The position numbers and the translations under genes were made by a program. A stretch of DNA of 64,000 bases from contig CACRXP010000002.1 in assembly GCA_902702965.1 (NCBI GenBank), forward strand, positions 1,793,476-1,857,475, in the 5' to 3' direction. Below are positions 33,684 through 45,732 of this stretch, piece after piece. The notes beneath the pieces were generated by a model. It was given only the letters and a program-made list of their open reading frames with translations. It was not told the origin of the DNA and ran no database searches. The stretch is from Spirometra erinaceieuropaei. Its lineage: Eukaryota; Platyhelminthes; Cestoda; Diphyllobothriidea; Diphyllobothriidae. Position 1 is the stretch's first letter. The number at the start of each line of letters is the position of its first letter.

Positions 33684-35501
33684 AAAGAGCATCTTGCCTT
33701 GGTGTTTGACCGTCTTGACAAGTTTGGTGTTGTCATCAACCCCTCCAAGTGCGTGTTGGGTGTGCCTTCGCTCGAGTTCCTTGGTCATCAGGTTGACTCT
33801 GAAGGTTTGCGTCCCCTCCCCTCCAAGGTTGAAGCAGTTCGTAATTTTCCTCCTCCAACTTCCAAGCGTCAGTTGCAGAGATTCCTCGGCATGGTCAATT
33901 TTTACCGTCGGTTCCTACCGAACTGTGCTGACCTCATGCTGCCGCTCACCAACATGCTTTCTGGTCCCAAAAGTCCCCTCGAGCTGACTGGTGAAGCACT
34001 GACTGCTTTTGAGAGAATCATGGATTCCCTTGTCGATGCCACCTTACTCACGCATCCCGCTCCCGAAGCTCAGCTGTCTCTGATGGCAGATGCCTCGACT
34101 GTAGCCGTAGGTGCAGTCCTTCAGCAACACCTTGCTGATTCGACTCAACCACTTGCTTTTTTCGCCAAAAAGCTCTTACCGGCTGAGACACGCTACAGTA
34201 CATTTGGCCGTGAACTACTTGCCATTTACCTGGCTGTGAAGCATTTCCGGCATTTCCTTGAAGGTCGTGACTTCACTGTTTTCACTGACCACAAACCGTT
34301 GACTTTTGTACTTCGTTCTCACTCCGACAAGTACAATCCGATGGAAATTGCCCACCTGGACTACATCTCCCAATTCACTACCGACATCCGCCACATTGAT
34401 GGCACGAAGAATGAGGTGGCTGATATGCTGACTAGACCCACACTGTCTTCCCTCCAACTCTCACACGGGATCGATCTTTGTGCCATGGCGTCTGAACAAC
34501 AGCGAGTCGGTTGTCCTGGCGACGAGTCTGTTAGTGGTCTCCAACTCAAAGACGTTCCTCTGACCACCGGTTCTGGTACCATACTTTGTGACGTCTCAAC
34601 TCCCTTTCATCACCCTTTTGTGCCCGCCTCGATGCGTCGAGCTGTCTTTCAAACTCTGCATGGTCTCTCCCACCCAGGGATCCGAGCCTCTCAAAAGCTC
34701 CTCGCGGAAAGGTTTGTCTGGCCTGGCATGAACAAGGACGTCAAAGCTTGGGCCCGGTCGTGTCTGAGCTGCCAGCGCAACAAGGTGCAGCGTCACAACA
34801 AGTCCTCACCAGGCACTTTTCCCAGTCCCGACGTACGGTTCAGCCATGTGCACCTGGATATCGTAGGCCCCTTGCCTCCATCCAATGGTTTCACCTACCT
34901 CCTTACCTGTGTCGATCGATATACTCGCTGGGCTGAAGCTATTCCTTTGCCGAATGTTCAGGCTGAAACCATCGTGAAGGCCTTCGTCAGTCGTTGGGTC
35001 GCCATGTTCGGTGTCCCATCCACGGTTAAGACTGATCGTGGTGCCCAGTTTGAGTCGGCACTCTTCCAAACGCTACGCAATTGCCTTGGCTGCACACGCA
35101 TTCGGACGACAGCCTACCACCCAGCTGCCAACGGTATGATGGAAAGTTTCCATCGCCAGCTAAAGACCGCCCTGCGTGCCGTAGAAGACCCAGGAAACTG
35201 GTCGGACAACCTTCCTCTTGCACTCCTCGGCATCCGCGCAGCTCTGAAGTCGGATCTGGGCTGTAGCGCAGCTGAATTGGTTTTCGGCACTACCCTCCGA
35301 CTGCCAGGCGAGATGATCACCCCAACCTCTCGTGGAGCCGACGAGATTCCTGACAATCTTGTGCACCGTTTGCGGCAATTTATGCGCTCGCTTTCCCCGG
35401 TTCCACCTCGAGCTCCAATGACTGAGTCTTATGTCGAAAAAGACTTTGACAAATGTACTCATGTGTTTGTCCGGTGTGACCTTCCGGATCCTTCGCAGTG
35501 A
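33684..35501 (+). pseudogene. pol: gypsy pol, C-terminal half (RT end, RNase H, integrase)
   Basis: Resumes with EHLALVFDRLDKFGVVINPSKC, next GHQVDSEGLRPLP and FLGMVNFYRRFLPN (RT thumb). RNase H: LMADASTVAVGAVLQQ, YSTFGRELLAIYLAVKHF, VFTDHKPL. Integrase: zinc finger HGLSHPGIRASQKLL..RFVWPGM..SC..C, then the DDE core LDIVGPLP, VKTDRGAQFES and NGMMESFHR (catalytic D, D, E). The frame breaks at about 35478 (HVFVRCD, then LPDPSQ), where roughly 40 bases present in related elements are missing. The apparent ATG at 33645 lies in PLE/LINE sequence. Confidence 0.9.
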
Positions 35502-35889
35502 CAAGGAGGACGTGGTCAGTGTCGATCGGATCAAGGCTGCTGTTGTAGAGGAGCCGCCGGACCGGTCACAAGGACAAAAATGTGCTGATCCCCTAACCCC
35601 TGTTCCTCCATCTTCCCTATCCCCTGCTCATTCACCCTGCCCACTGCGTCGCCCTTCCCCTCCCTTGCCCTCTATCCCTCCGTCCCGCATACTTCCTCTC
35701 CCTGCATGTCAACAGCATCCAACTGCAACACCATCGTCCACCACAGCACGCAGTCAACCCCCTTCGACTGTACCTCCTGCATACATAACTCGCAGTGGCC
35801 GTCACGTTCATTTTCCCGATCGTTTAGTTACGCATTTTTTCCAGACTTGTGCATATCCTCCGGCCCCGTATCCCGTCGCCCTCCGGTCT
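35478..35889 (+). pseudogene. pol: gypsy pol C-terminal tail, out of frame
   Basis: In the next frame FRILRSDKEDVVSVDRIKAA continues the post-integrase domain, then a Pro/Ser-rich tail and the closing motif ITRSGRHVHFPDRL, which is typical of the end of CsRn1-type pol. It is separated from the integrase frame by the deletion at about 35478. Confidence 0.75.
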
Positions 35890-35902
35890 AGAAGGGGGGT
35901 AC
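35890..35902 (+). promoter_or_regulatory. Polypurine tract
   Basis: AGAAGGGGGGTAC lies directly before the 3' LTR, the plus-strand priming site. Confidence 0.75.
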
Positions 35903-36164
35903 TGTGGTGAGGTACCTGACTAATTTACCTTTGACAATTCAGTCCCTTTTTCTTTGACCGCATTGTTTGTTTGAATGTGACGAGAAACGACACACCTGTA
36001 CAACCCGCCTTGCTAGCGTGTTCTGCTGTGGTATTCTGTTGTCAGTTTTCTTAACGTTCAAAAATCTCTATAGTATTCACTGCTCAGTTTTACTTGCTGC
36101 TTTTAAGGCTAGGGGCTCGTGAGATATAACTCGTTAGTTCGTGAGAACATTACAATTTGCGACA
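35903..36164 (+). repeat. 3' LTR
   Basis: TGTGGTGAGGTACC to TTTGCGACA, followed by the ATAT target duplication at 36165-36168. Confidence 0.93.
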
Positions 36165-36168
36165 ATAT

Positions 36169-38886
36169 CGTTCGTCTGTGCTCCCGGAAAGCTTACCATG
36201 GATGTCTGGTCTAGCAGATGGAAAAGGTGGTTATATATCAGGAACAGTGAACATCCAGTGGTAAGTCGCAATCGAATATATTAAAATAATATTGAATCGG
36301 GTATCACACTGTTCCTAATAATATGCAATTATTGGAATATCGGTCGACCATTTACTATGATCTAGTATAGTTTTTCATAGGTTTAATATGGTCTTAATAT
36401 AGTCTTACGCACAAATCGTGTGTAGGGTTTTGTCGAAATATATATTGCTAAGTAAGAGGAATTTTTTAGTTTTTATTCGAAATCCAGTTAGGATTCGACT
36501 TTTTCGAATAGAACTTGGGAGGACATTGAAGACAGTCGCATATCTTATGGAGTAGAAATTCGATCGTTGGGCGTTTTTTAATGTGGGATTATTGTATCCA
36601 GTTGGTCAACGTTTGGAATTCTCGACGGCCACTTCGCAAGCGCTTTCATATTTGTCCTCTGTTGACATTCCCTTTCATCTTTTTGTAACGATCTTTTGAG
36701 CGTGGTCTGTGTTTGTTAAATTACTTGGTTTTCGTATTCTGACCTTGAGCTGGGAATTGGGTTTGCTCGAACAGTAACAAAGCAATTCTTCGTCTAGAGT
36801 ATCCATTGTTGAGTACTGTAGAATTCTTTGTCAACTGAGTCATGCGTATGTACACAAAAATCTGTTTTTAACTATACGCGTGACTCAGTTGACGAAGAAT
36901 TCTACAGAGATCATCATAATATCTTCGTTATTTCTATCGTTTCCGGGCGTTTTGGTTTGTCAGTGGATTCCTTTTGAGATTATCTTAGTATGACTATGAA
37001 TGGGAAATTTGGATCATTTTGGAGTCTTTTGATCCAGAGGGGTCGAAGACAGTATCTATAGTATAGTTCTAAGTATAAACCTTGTTTGCCATCACATCTA
37101 AACAAAAATCTAGCAAAGTGTCTTTGTATGCCTTCTAGTTTCTTTCGACCATCTGAGGGCATTATCTCAAAGCAAACTGAGCAGCAATCGAGGAAAGGTA
37201 CAATTTCAGCTTCAGTGTACCATGACTGCTGATCCCGGAAGAGGTGTTTCGGGTATATACAATTCGCTTCACTTAGTGTCCCTTAAGTTACTGTAATAGT
37301 AAGTTAAACAATTTTTCGAGTGAATTTTAGGATGACTAGGCAGACATTGTGCAGTTTACAGCCCATGCTTATAATATAGGCAGTCTGATGTGAAGAATTG
37401 TTAGCGGACATTGAAAGAAGTTCCCATCTCTGTTTTGAAAAAGGCAATGTGAATGTGAGTTATTAAGTTTTTAGAGAGAAAAAGCTGTCGTTCATGGGAA
37501 GGTAAATGCGAGTGTGGGACAGTGACGTCCCTCAGGTATGAGTATATATGGATTCAAAACGGTTCTTATCAAGGTTAAATCGGATGAGGCCCTTCGCTGC
37601 AGATGCTATCCTTACATTTCTGGGTTGACACCAGATGCAACCGTCAAGGTGGCGAGAAGGTAGGGACCCAACGCGATCAGCCATGGTCAGCTTAGAATCG
37701 AGGAGAGGAGCGGATATCTAAGACCGCAAGGATCATGAAAGCGCGAGAAGGCACTTTAGGCTGTGACCAGTTGCTTAGTTTGAATGGGGCTCTGAGTACT
37801 CCTAGATTTCTCTGTGTCAGTAGACGATGTGAGTGAATTTAAGTTTTCGTCGCATTAGCTTTTGTTTTGGTGCCAGCAGTAATTCTGCCAACTAACGTTA
37901 TAGTTGTTATGACCCGGCCTGGTACCCAGGAATCACGCGAGGCGTATGCACACTCGACTTTTTCCCGAACACCAACACGGCAGAGGAAGAAAACACGACC
38001 GGCAACGAAAAAAACATGCATTAGAACTGCAAGTCATTCTCACTGGAATTGTAACGCGTATTTATAACATCATATTGGGATTAGCTGGCATTCCTTCCAA
38101 TGCGCTTCGCGAAGTGAGTCCCAGGAGAGCTGGGAAACTTTCCGCAGTCGCGAATTAGTTGGATTCAAGGGGAACAGCCAGTGACGAGACGCTAGCAGCA
38201 CCCTGACAAAGTGCTAGCGGCATGCTAAAGTATGCGTACGTGACTTCCGATGCGTGGCCGGCTCTCGTTTTTTGGAATGTAGGCACTCGTAACAATAGCT
38301 CCTTAAATAAAGCTCAAATCTTCCTCGGAAACGTCAGGTTCTCATATTCTCTTCTGTACAGAAGAGCAAATAGTATCGTTATGAACTCAGATTGCTCGAT
38401 GTATGATAACAAAATAGTGCATTTACTCCCTAAATTGTGTTCAACTTTGGAGAAAAAGGGACTTAATGTTACGCCTGATATCTCGTTCTTCTACGGGATG
38501 TTTAACAGAGCTAAAAAATAAACAGATTGTCTCTGAAGGGGAAATTCACGGGTAAATATCGTCATCCTCTGCAAGAAGACCAAAAGGAACCAACAATTCC
38601 CAAAATATCAGGGAGTATTATTTACCTTTCAAAGGCGGTTATGCGTCAAACAGAAATAAACGATGGTAAGCACGAACGATTAAACTGACATGCATCGACC
38701 CAAACTCGTTGTTCTTAAGTTCCGCAACTGTCCTCTAAGTTAGTCCAAGTATTCACATCATGCTGGCACACTAAACGTTAAACTGTATTCGTGGTATCAC
38801 GTGATACTACTGACATTGATACATCAGGCGAAGGTATAGGCGGCTAGCATCCCCGTTGAAAGTGGCTGCTGACACAAAGATACTTT
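36169..38886. other. Intergenic; one short hairpin, otherwise nothing
   Basis: Open frames are under 100 codons and unconvincing (for example 38222-38521). No gene family was recognised. Confidence 0.45.
36817..36906. repeat. Hairpin with 32-base arms
   Basis: TGTAGAATTCTTTGTCAACT on the left pairs with AGTTGACGAAGAATTCTACA on the right. The full arms (36817-36848 and 36875-36906) have 2 mismatches around a 26-base loop. It could be a very small MITE or an RNA hairpin. Confidence 0.8.
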
Positions 38887-39357
38887 CAAAAGGCAATTTG
38901 CCGAACATACGTCTGATTTCGATAAATTCTCTTCAGGTCTGTACATTTATATGGATATTGAAGTAATGAAGAGTGATTTACAAGGTCCCATCAAGCTATC
39001 CAAAACTACTTGGGCAGCGCTTGTTGGCTACGGCAGAGGCGGCTGCAATCAGGCTACACCGACCGGCCCTATGCGTACAGAAGAACTTCATACAGGTCCC
39101 ACAGTTACCAGGGGTAAAAGCCACCAAGCCAGCCACCCGCATGTAATTACCTTCGCCGGGACCCACCTCCCGGGCGCTGACTGGAATTGTGGTTTTTCAC
39201 TCTCCCCCTCCCCTCTCCTCCCCTCTCCAAACCCGAGCTACAGCTTAATTATCTACTTGCCCGTATCTTTTAATTCATTACTTCAATAGCCATATAAATG
39301 TACAGACCTGAAGAGAATTTATCGAACGCAGAAGTATGCTCGCCAAATTGCCTTTTG
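38887..39357. repeat. Inverted repeat with 84-base arms and PLE-like interior
   Basis: The arms at 38887-38970 and 39274-39357 are inverted copies. The inner 53 bases have one mismatch (CTCTTCAGGTCTGTACATTT versus its complement). The interior holds TAATTATCTACTTGCCC after a C-rich CTCCCC block and a GC hairpin, arranged like the plus-oriented PLE arm at 33420-33480. I infer a diverged PLE terminal repeat. Confidence 0.6.
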
Positions 39358-39404
39358 AATTTTACAATGAAAATTTTCGCAACCCCACAAAGATACTTTG
39401 TTGG

Positions 39405-39790
39405 CAAAACTTCACCATCCTAAAGACGGTGCAGAGACGGACGACAAAAGGGACAAAATGTCTGGGAACACTGCCCTATGAAACCAGCTTGTCAACTTTC
39501 AACCTGTATACCCGTTTCTACAGGCAACTACGCGGTGATCTTATACTAACATTCCTCATTATAAACGACCTAGACTGTTGCTTAGTTCCCAGTGAGTTTT
39601 CTTCCAAGTTAACACGCCCACTCTGTTCAGTCATGCCCTTAAACTAGGCGCAGGTAGAGAGAGGATCAATGGACGAAATGTTTTCTTCAATGGCGGAGTG
39701 GTTACAGCGTGGAATGCCCTGCCACTATTTTGGGATTTTAGTAAAGAAATGCGTAGCTTCGCCGCATTTATTCGGCTTACTGGGAACGTA
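39405..39790 (+). mobile_element. LINE 3' coding fragment (LINE C)
   Basis: Reads TVQRRTTKGTKCLGTLPYET, FNLYTRFYRQLRGDLILTFL and IINDLDCCL, the post-thumb end of a CR1/jockey-type RT. After a frame change come VVTAWNALPLFWDF and the FIRLTGN end. The upstream RT is missing. Its subfamily differs from LINE B. Confidence 0.8.
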
Positions 39791-40910
39791 CATACAAGAG
39801 GTCTTCTGTTACGCAATAATGCTCGCTGCCCTCAACCGCTTGAGAGAAGTTCTGGTAATTCACATCAACTCGATGACTTCACTTTGCTAATTCTTTTGTT
39901 ATGTGAAGAATACAGGGTTCTCAAGCTCTGAAGACTACTTTTCCTAGCACTATACTGTCTCCCGGGCGTCTGAAGAAAGTTTCTGGCAGTATTACTGGAC
40001 GTTATCAGCCGTGCCTTTGTTGATGTATGGTAGACGTATTTCGCCCGAAATCGAGTGTCTAATTGCGAAGAAGCCAGCTTTACAAGTATAGCTCATCATC
40101 TCGATTGTTAGTTGAAGTAGGTCCAGGAGAGTAGAGATTCGCATGAGTGAGATAAAAAAAAGCAAAGACAGTTTTACTTTGAGAGTCCAGAGTGTGCTAC
40201 ATAGAGTAAACTGACACTGTGTCATATGGTAAGATACAGACAATGTATGCAGTAGTGTTCTGTTTGAGCGGCCAAACGTACAGTTGAATTGTGGAATTGT
40301 GTTATGCAAAGCAGACAAAGTTCTTCATGTCCGCTGGCGTCTTCTCCCCCTCATACGATACCTTCCATGATAGTTTCGACTAATTTTCAATTGGGAGTTT
40401 TTAGAAAAAGTGTCAAACTACAAACGAAGCGGGGAAAAAATTCCTGAAATTGAAAGTGAGACGAAAGTTCACGGAGCGCTCACCTCCAAACAATCTCCAA
40501 GAGAAAAAAGTCACTTTGCAAAAGACACGGGTGAACAGGATAGGCTTTTCCTGAGGATGGGAGAAACTTACCAAGGCAGATCAGCTGACGATATCGAAGC
40601 TTTATTATAGCGCGGCCGAGGATGCCAGGTTGCGGCGGGCCTGGGGTGAGACCGATAATGGGTGTGAGACCTCGATGTCACAGTGACTAGAACGAAAAAC
40701 TGATGCGATTTTTCGGCGAGCAAAACGGAGTGGTTTAGGGAGTGCGCTTCAGCATTACTTCGATTTATAGTCTAAGAGTTGGGTTAGGGGGCATCTTATT
40801 TTTTGAAGGATCTGACACGTGGGCTGGAAAAATGGAAATTTCTGAAGAGCTTTCGTGTCAAGGAAAACCACACGCAGAGGGGGATGTATGCAGATATGAC
40901 AAAAGGGCAT
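39791..40910. other. Intergenic, no supported feature
   Basis: A minus-strand frame of 108 codons (39992-40318) and a plus-strand frame of 66 codons are unrecognised. Confidence 0.4.
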
Positions 40911-42080
40911 AATAATAATAATAATTTTTATTAAAAACCCTTCGGGGTCCCATCAAAGCAAGCAAAAATAAATTTACATATGATTTTAGACGAAGTAGGC
41001 AGAATCTATACAAAATGCAATCCATAGTTTCTGAATTTGTAGTCCGTTAAGAAAAATGATGAGCGAGTGGGGAAAAAGAAACTCCACTTAAATATGCAAA
41101 AATGATTGAATTAATTTTACAGGAGAAAAAATACCTCGATAATAATAATAACAGAAAAATGAGGGCAGGACTGGCCTGCATGTGGCGGTATATAACGGAT
41201 TGTAATCGGACATCGTCCGGGCAGAAATAAATGTCAGCCTTGAAGGGAACGTATGCGAGTCGGACAGGACTGGCCTGCATGTGGTATTGTCTACGGGATT
41301 CGGAACTGACATCGTCAGGGCAGGATTGATAAGCCGGATGAGACTATGCGCGTGAAAGAGGCCAGACGAGACGAACCCAGACGCGATCGGCCACAATACT
41401 CTTCTAGCCTAGCCGGGTAGTAGGGAAGGGAGGTACGACCAAACTACTAGTAGACGGCGAAAACTAAGGGTTCCGCCGTTCTCCAGTTTGAGAGAGAAAG
41501 CTGTGTGGGAGGAATGACAGAAATGAAAGGTTAATTAATTCAGTTTTAAGATAAAGACACATTCTTCTATTAAAATCATACAGACTATTTGAAGGTTTAA
41601 TATCGATTGGTGGGTCATTCCGAGAAAAGTACGCCTGAGAGCAAAGAAGGGAGTGTTTAGAGGTGGCGGAGGCCGAAGAAGGAAGAATAAAGGAAGAATT
41701 AGGAAGGTTGTATGAAAGGTTAGCAGTGGTAAATATAAAAATCGGGCAAAGACTTGGATTAATATTAGTATTCTCGCAAAAAGAGGCAGAAACTAGCTTA
41801 AAGTTTCCGAGCCCATTGAAATTTTAGGGTATTTATCATGACATCTATCTAGATAGGAGGTATTTTGACGTTTTGAACTCATCAGTTTTCTAGTAAAACG
41901 CTTTGGGGCATTTGCGATTGTAGCAAGACTTACATAGTCCAGAATACTAAAAATGGGCAGAAATCTTCAAGAATTCTCACAGTAGACATGTAATGTAGTT
42001 CTAAATTAAAGAAGCGTTATTTAACGCGGAGAATATTTGCGAAGTATCCTTGTGTTGGGATCTCATTTTGTGAGGTCGGA
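40911..42080 (-). mobile_element. LINE A family copy, inverted, 3' end
   Basis: The minus strand aligns with 25800-26951: CTCCTATCTAGATAGATGTC versus CTCCTACTCAGATAGATGCC, ACTAGTAGTTTGGTCG versus ACTAGTAGTCTGGTCG, CGATCGCGTCTGGGTTCG versus TGATCGCATCTGGGTTCC, ACCCCGAAGGGTTT (3' hairpin), and an (ATT)n tail at 40911-40930. It is highly degenerate and shows no RT active site. It may extend further toward 42566, where a 91-codon frame is unassigned. Confidence 0.8.
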
Positions 42081-43721
42081 ATGAAGGAGGGGACATGAAA
42101 ACAGGGTCCTGCGAACGGTTAGTAAAAAATGAGGGGGACTTCTATTCGAAAACGGACTAAGCGGTTCTAAAAAAGTGTTAAATATATCATTACGCATAAT
42201 TGTCCGAAGAGTTTGACTGGCTGTCGATCGGAAAAACAACTGACCACATAGTTTGCACCTGTCTTAGACGCTGGTTTATTAACAGGTTTTTCAAACCGTA
42301 ATGCCTCCCTTAATTTGAGAATTAGGAATATGAGCAGGTAAAGTTTCAGTTGGGATATTATTTGGCCTATTAATTTGAATTTTTAGGTCGGTCTGATTAG
42401 CCTTGTCAGGGAACGAGCTGGATCCAACCCCCTTTTTCAAAATAAATCGCCATTCCGCCCCTTCGAGGTCGACTGTGACTCTAGTTTTTTTCCAATCCTT
42501 GCTACTAAGGTCAGGTGGTATGACGAAATTTGGTGCACCTTTTGAACGATTACGCATCTTGGACATGTCCCAAAGTGACGGGTTTCATTTGAATTAGGAG
42601 CGATATGATCAGTTGAATGGTTAGGTGGATGTAAATCTGAGTAAGTGTTGTGATTTAATATTCCTTCTGTAAGCGTTTGCAGCAAACCAACAGAGCATTC
42701 GAAGACCCATTCTTAACTTGTGAGTGAGTTGTAAGAAAACTGTGCATGGAGTCCAGGTAAGCTCTAGCTTTCAAAATACTATCTGCATAAACCAACACCA
42801 CTACTTTGAATTTAATTGTGACAACGGATTTGTCTGATATTTGTCATTGACTCAAGTCCGCTGTGATGGATAACTCATGTGGTTGATCTGAAATCATTGG
42901 ACTACACGTTTGTGCCACATCTACTATCCAGTGTACAAATTTGAGCGTGAAACGTAGTGTTTCAGAATGACTAACAGTAATGTTTGAAATTAGGAATACA
43001 TGCGACGACTGAGATTTGGATCCTTGCCATAAATTAACACAGTCCTCTACGACTTCCGGGTTCGAATAGTAACCTCTGATATGGCCTTTAGGAATAAGGA
43101 AAAACTCAAAGCTAGACAAATCTCGAATATAAGAGTCACAAATATAACATATTTTGCCCAAATCTACTCATCTAAACGATGTCCTTCAAAAACGGTGTCC
43201 GAGTATACGAGCGTATTGTGTGCAGTAAAAGAGCTACGCCATGCCTGATTTGTATATTAAGAAAATCAAATAGATGACGAAGCAGCAGCGTCAGTTTTAA
43301 TGAACACGTGCGGTTCGAAGAGCATATACGCGATATACGTAGAACCGACATGAAATAAGCTGCTTTGCATGTATTTCATTGTTTCATACTCACTTGACTG
43401 GATCACATATCATGAAAGTGATCGAAACCACATAAGAATTCTTGCTTATAAGACTCAAAGGAGATCTCTAAGTCCAGATATGTGGTCACATAAGCATGAT
43501 CGTCCTTTATTCTATGAAATAACAATCACTTTTCGGGGACTCAATGGCCATGCATTACGGAAAAGATAGGTACGACGCCCTCTCTACGCAGCGATTTATG
43601 GAAATAGTTATGGGGTTTTGCAAACCTGGTGCGAACGACCTCGGCCAAATGAAGTTCGCGAAATATAGCCATCGCGCGATGGCGTCTATGGATGCCATTA
43701 GGTTGGCATTGCCGCTGATGT
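42081..43721. other. Spacer with unassigned minus-strand frames
   Basis: Frames at 42291-42566 (91 codons) and 42844-43161 (105 codons) could be upstream LINE sequence, but I cannot match them to RT or endonuclease motifs. Confidence 0.3.

Positions 43722-43807
<86 letters not shown>
43722..43807 (+). repeat. (TAG)n microsatellite
   Basis: About 28 perfect units, directly followed by half of a foldback element. Confidence 0.95.
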
Positions 43808-44050
43808 CCAAATTGCTACGATAAATGATATTTTTGTGCACATTTACCAATAAATATGTTGGAATATATAAGGGCGTCGGAAATCAATGGGAAACGCTCA
43901 TACTACCTTATTAGTCATTTTTACGGTGTAGGTTTGCGAACAGCCCGAAGCTCGTTCAAAAACCGACTGAACTATATTGGGATTATGTTGCTCAATAATT
44001 GACCTTACAACCATACTGTAGCAGTCTCTTCGAATCAAAAACACTTTTCT
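43808..44050 (+). mobile_element. Foldback element, right arm only (second case)
   Basis: Matches the right arm from ATATTTTTGTGC and the AAATCAATGGGAAA block through TATTGGGATTATG to CTTCGAATCAAAAACACTTTT, where it stops short of the terminus. The left side is replaced by the (TAG)n tract. Confidence 0.65.
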
Positions 44051-45724
44051 GCTGATTGGATGCTTGATCTCGTCTTGAATGTGTAGACAAGACGCACTTC
44101 AGGGCATTGATTCCTTTGAACATAGTTCTCTTCCGTCGTATGTCTGGGTCTTTCTGCCCTTAGCATTACGGTGGCGTGCAAAATTGCTTTCATCTTGTCC
44201 TCTTTGCATCTGTGAAAGGTAGGATGCAAACCCCTTAGTCTGAGCCGACCTGAAAGTGTACTTACTTTGTACCATTGACCTCTATACAAGAAACCGGTCT
44301 TTCTCTAAGGCCAATTCCTGCCTCGGTTCGTGCGAAACTGTTCATTCCTACCTTTGCGCCATGTGAGGGCGGGCGAAAAAATTAACCGTTTTTATGCGCA
44401 AACATGTTTTGAATAAAACAGTGTTTACATAGGGCAAACCTATTCTGAAATAAAGACGCGCCAACTGACAAGCTTAGGCCATCTTATCCAAAGGTGCCGG
44501 GTCCACGGTAGAAGCGGTCCAGTATGGGTGCCTCCTCCGAAATTCGGTCGCATTTTTAGTCAGCAGAACACAAGGTAAACTGCTGCACTCCCTAGTAGGA
44601 AGCAGCAGCCGCGTTTCAGAAAGACCTTCTTTGCGATTTTGGATACTACGCTTGTGAGGCAGCCAGGACGGTGGTTTGCCACTTGGTTGGGTGACTGAAC
44701 TCGTTTTCAACCATCAGGGGTGCCAACTATTCTAAGGCTGGTGTCGAGCAGACTGCTAGGGACAAATTCGAAGCAGGGCGTGTGGGTGCAAGGAGTACAT
44801 TTCCGGATCTTCTGTCGGTTTCGGTTACTAATAGGGTGTTGTGTTCTCTCTGGTATAGTGTGCCCAGAGCAGAATTTGCCATGCGTTTTTGGTCAGCCAC
44901 CCAAAGGTCGTTATCTAAGTGCTCCACCAGCGCCACCTCCCCCATTTATTCGCAGGCTCAATCACCCTTTATAACTAATGGTTCTCCCCGTACCTATGAA
45001 TGTATCAGAAGTCCTTTTTGAACGGAACCCTGGTGACTTTTCCTCAATGAAGGCTCCAAAGGCAATACTTTCTGCCGCTATTTCGCTGAATCTTATACAT
45101 CCTTCACGAAAAAACAGTCGTCAGACAACCTCGGTTGAAACTCCAACAGCGGCTTCCATGCCGTAGGTTGCCTTCGAGTCAAAGGATGACTCACTGCTCC
45201 TAGGAAGCCATCGATGGTTCAACGTGCGTTCGCCCTCACCGTTTGACAAGCCCCAAGTGTTGGAAAGTACTTAACTGGGTAAATTGCGTGGGAAAGCGTA
45301 CGATCCACGTGATCGCTCTTACTTGTGGAGTGGGGCGGGGGAGGTGAAGGAGGAGTTCGATGCTCTTGGTGACCACCCTTTGTTCCTTGAGACAATAGCC
45401 AAGTCTGTTCAGAACAGTTTTTTTGCTTGTTATTTTAAAGCACATGCAAAAAGTTTCGTACAAATGTAGAATCCCACTCATTCTGTTGCTGAGAAAAACT
45501 ATTCGTTTGGATACTGTAAAAAACAATCAGTACTTTATTAGATTCCAGGTTTCTGCGCAAAATTAAGCGATAACTTCTTAAAACCTCCTTTGTCTCCATA
45601 GCTCAACTAGACGGTCATCTCGTACGTACGTTGAGGGCATAACGTACGCATTTTAAGAAAATATATTTACTGCCTACTCTTTCACCAGTGATTCGTCCCA
45701 GGCGTAACGCGCTTATTCTAGGTT
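44051..45724. other. Intergenic with unassigned frames
   Basis: Overlapping frames at 44474-45166 on both strands (up to 84 codons) show no recognised domain and no splice-flanked exon. Confidence 0.35.
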
Positions 45725-45732
45725 TTACCACC

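Larger units (their letters stand above)
27613..36164 (+). mobile_element. Ty3/gypsy LTR retrotransposon, CsRn1-like, interrupted
   Basis: A full-length element with two LTRs (261 and 262 bases, 6 substitutions and one indel), a primer-binding site, gag, protease-RT-RNase H-integrase pol, a polypurine tract and a 4-bp target duplication. The tRNA-Trp-like primer site and the CWYH Gag box point to the CsRn1 clade known from flukes. Pol is split at about 29848/33684 by a LINE that itself carries a PLE. Removing the nested 3.8 kb would leave an element of about 4.7 kb, normal for the clade. Other breaks are an in-frame TAG in gag, a changed Gag box Cys and a deletion with frameshift after the integrase. 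It is therefore non-autonomous. Confidence 0.93.

Noticed and set aside
33490..33987. 165-codon plus frame as a separate gene
   Set aside because: It crosses the PLE arm, the target duplication and gypsy pol in a wrong frame.
42291..43161. LINE endonuclease upstream of the inverted LINE A copy
   Set aside because: I could not find any endonuclease or RT motif in these frames, so they were left unassigned.
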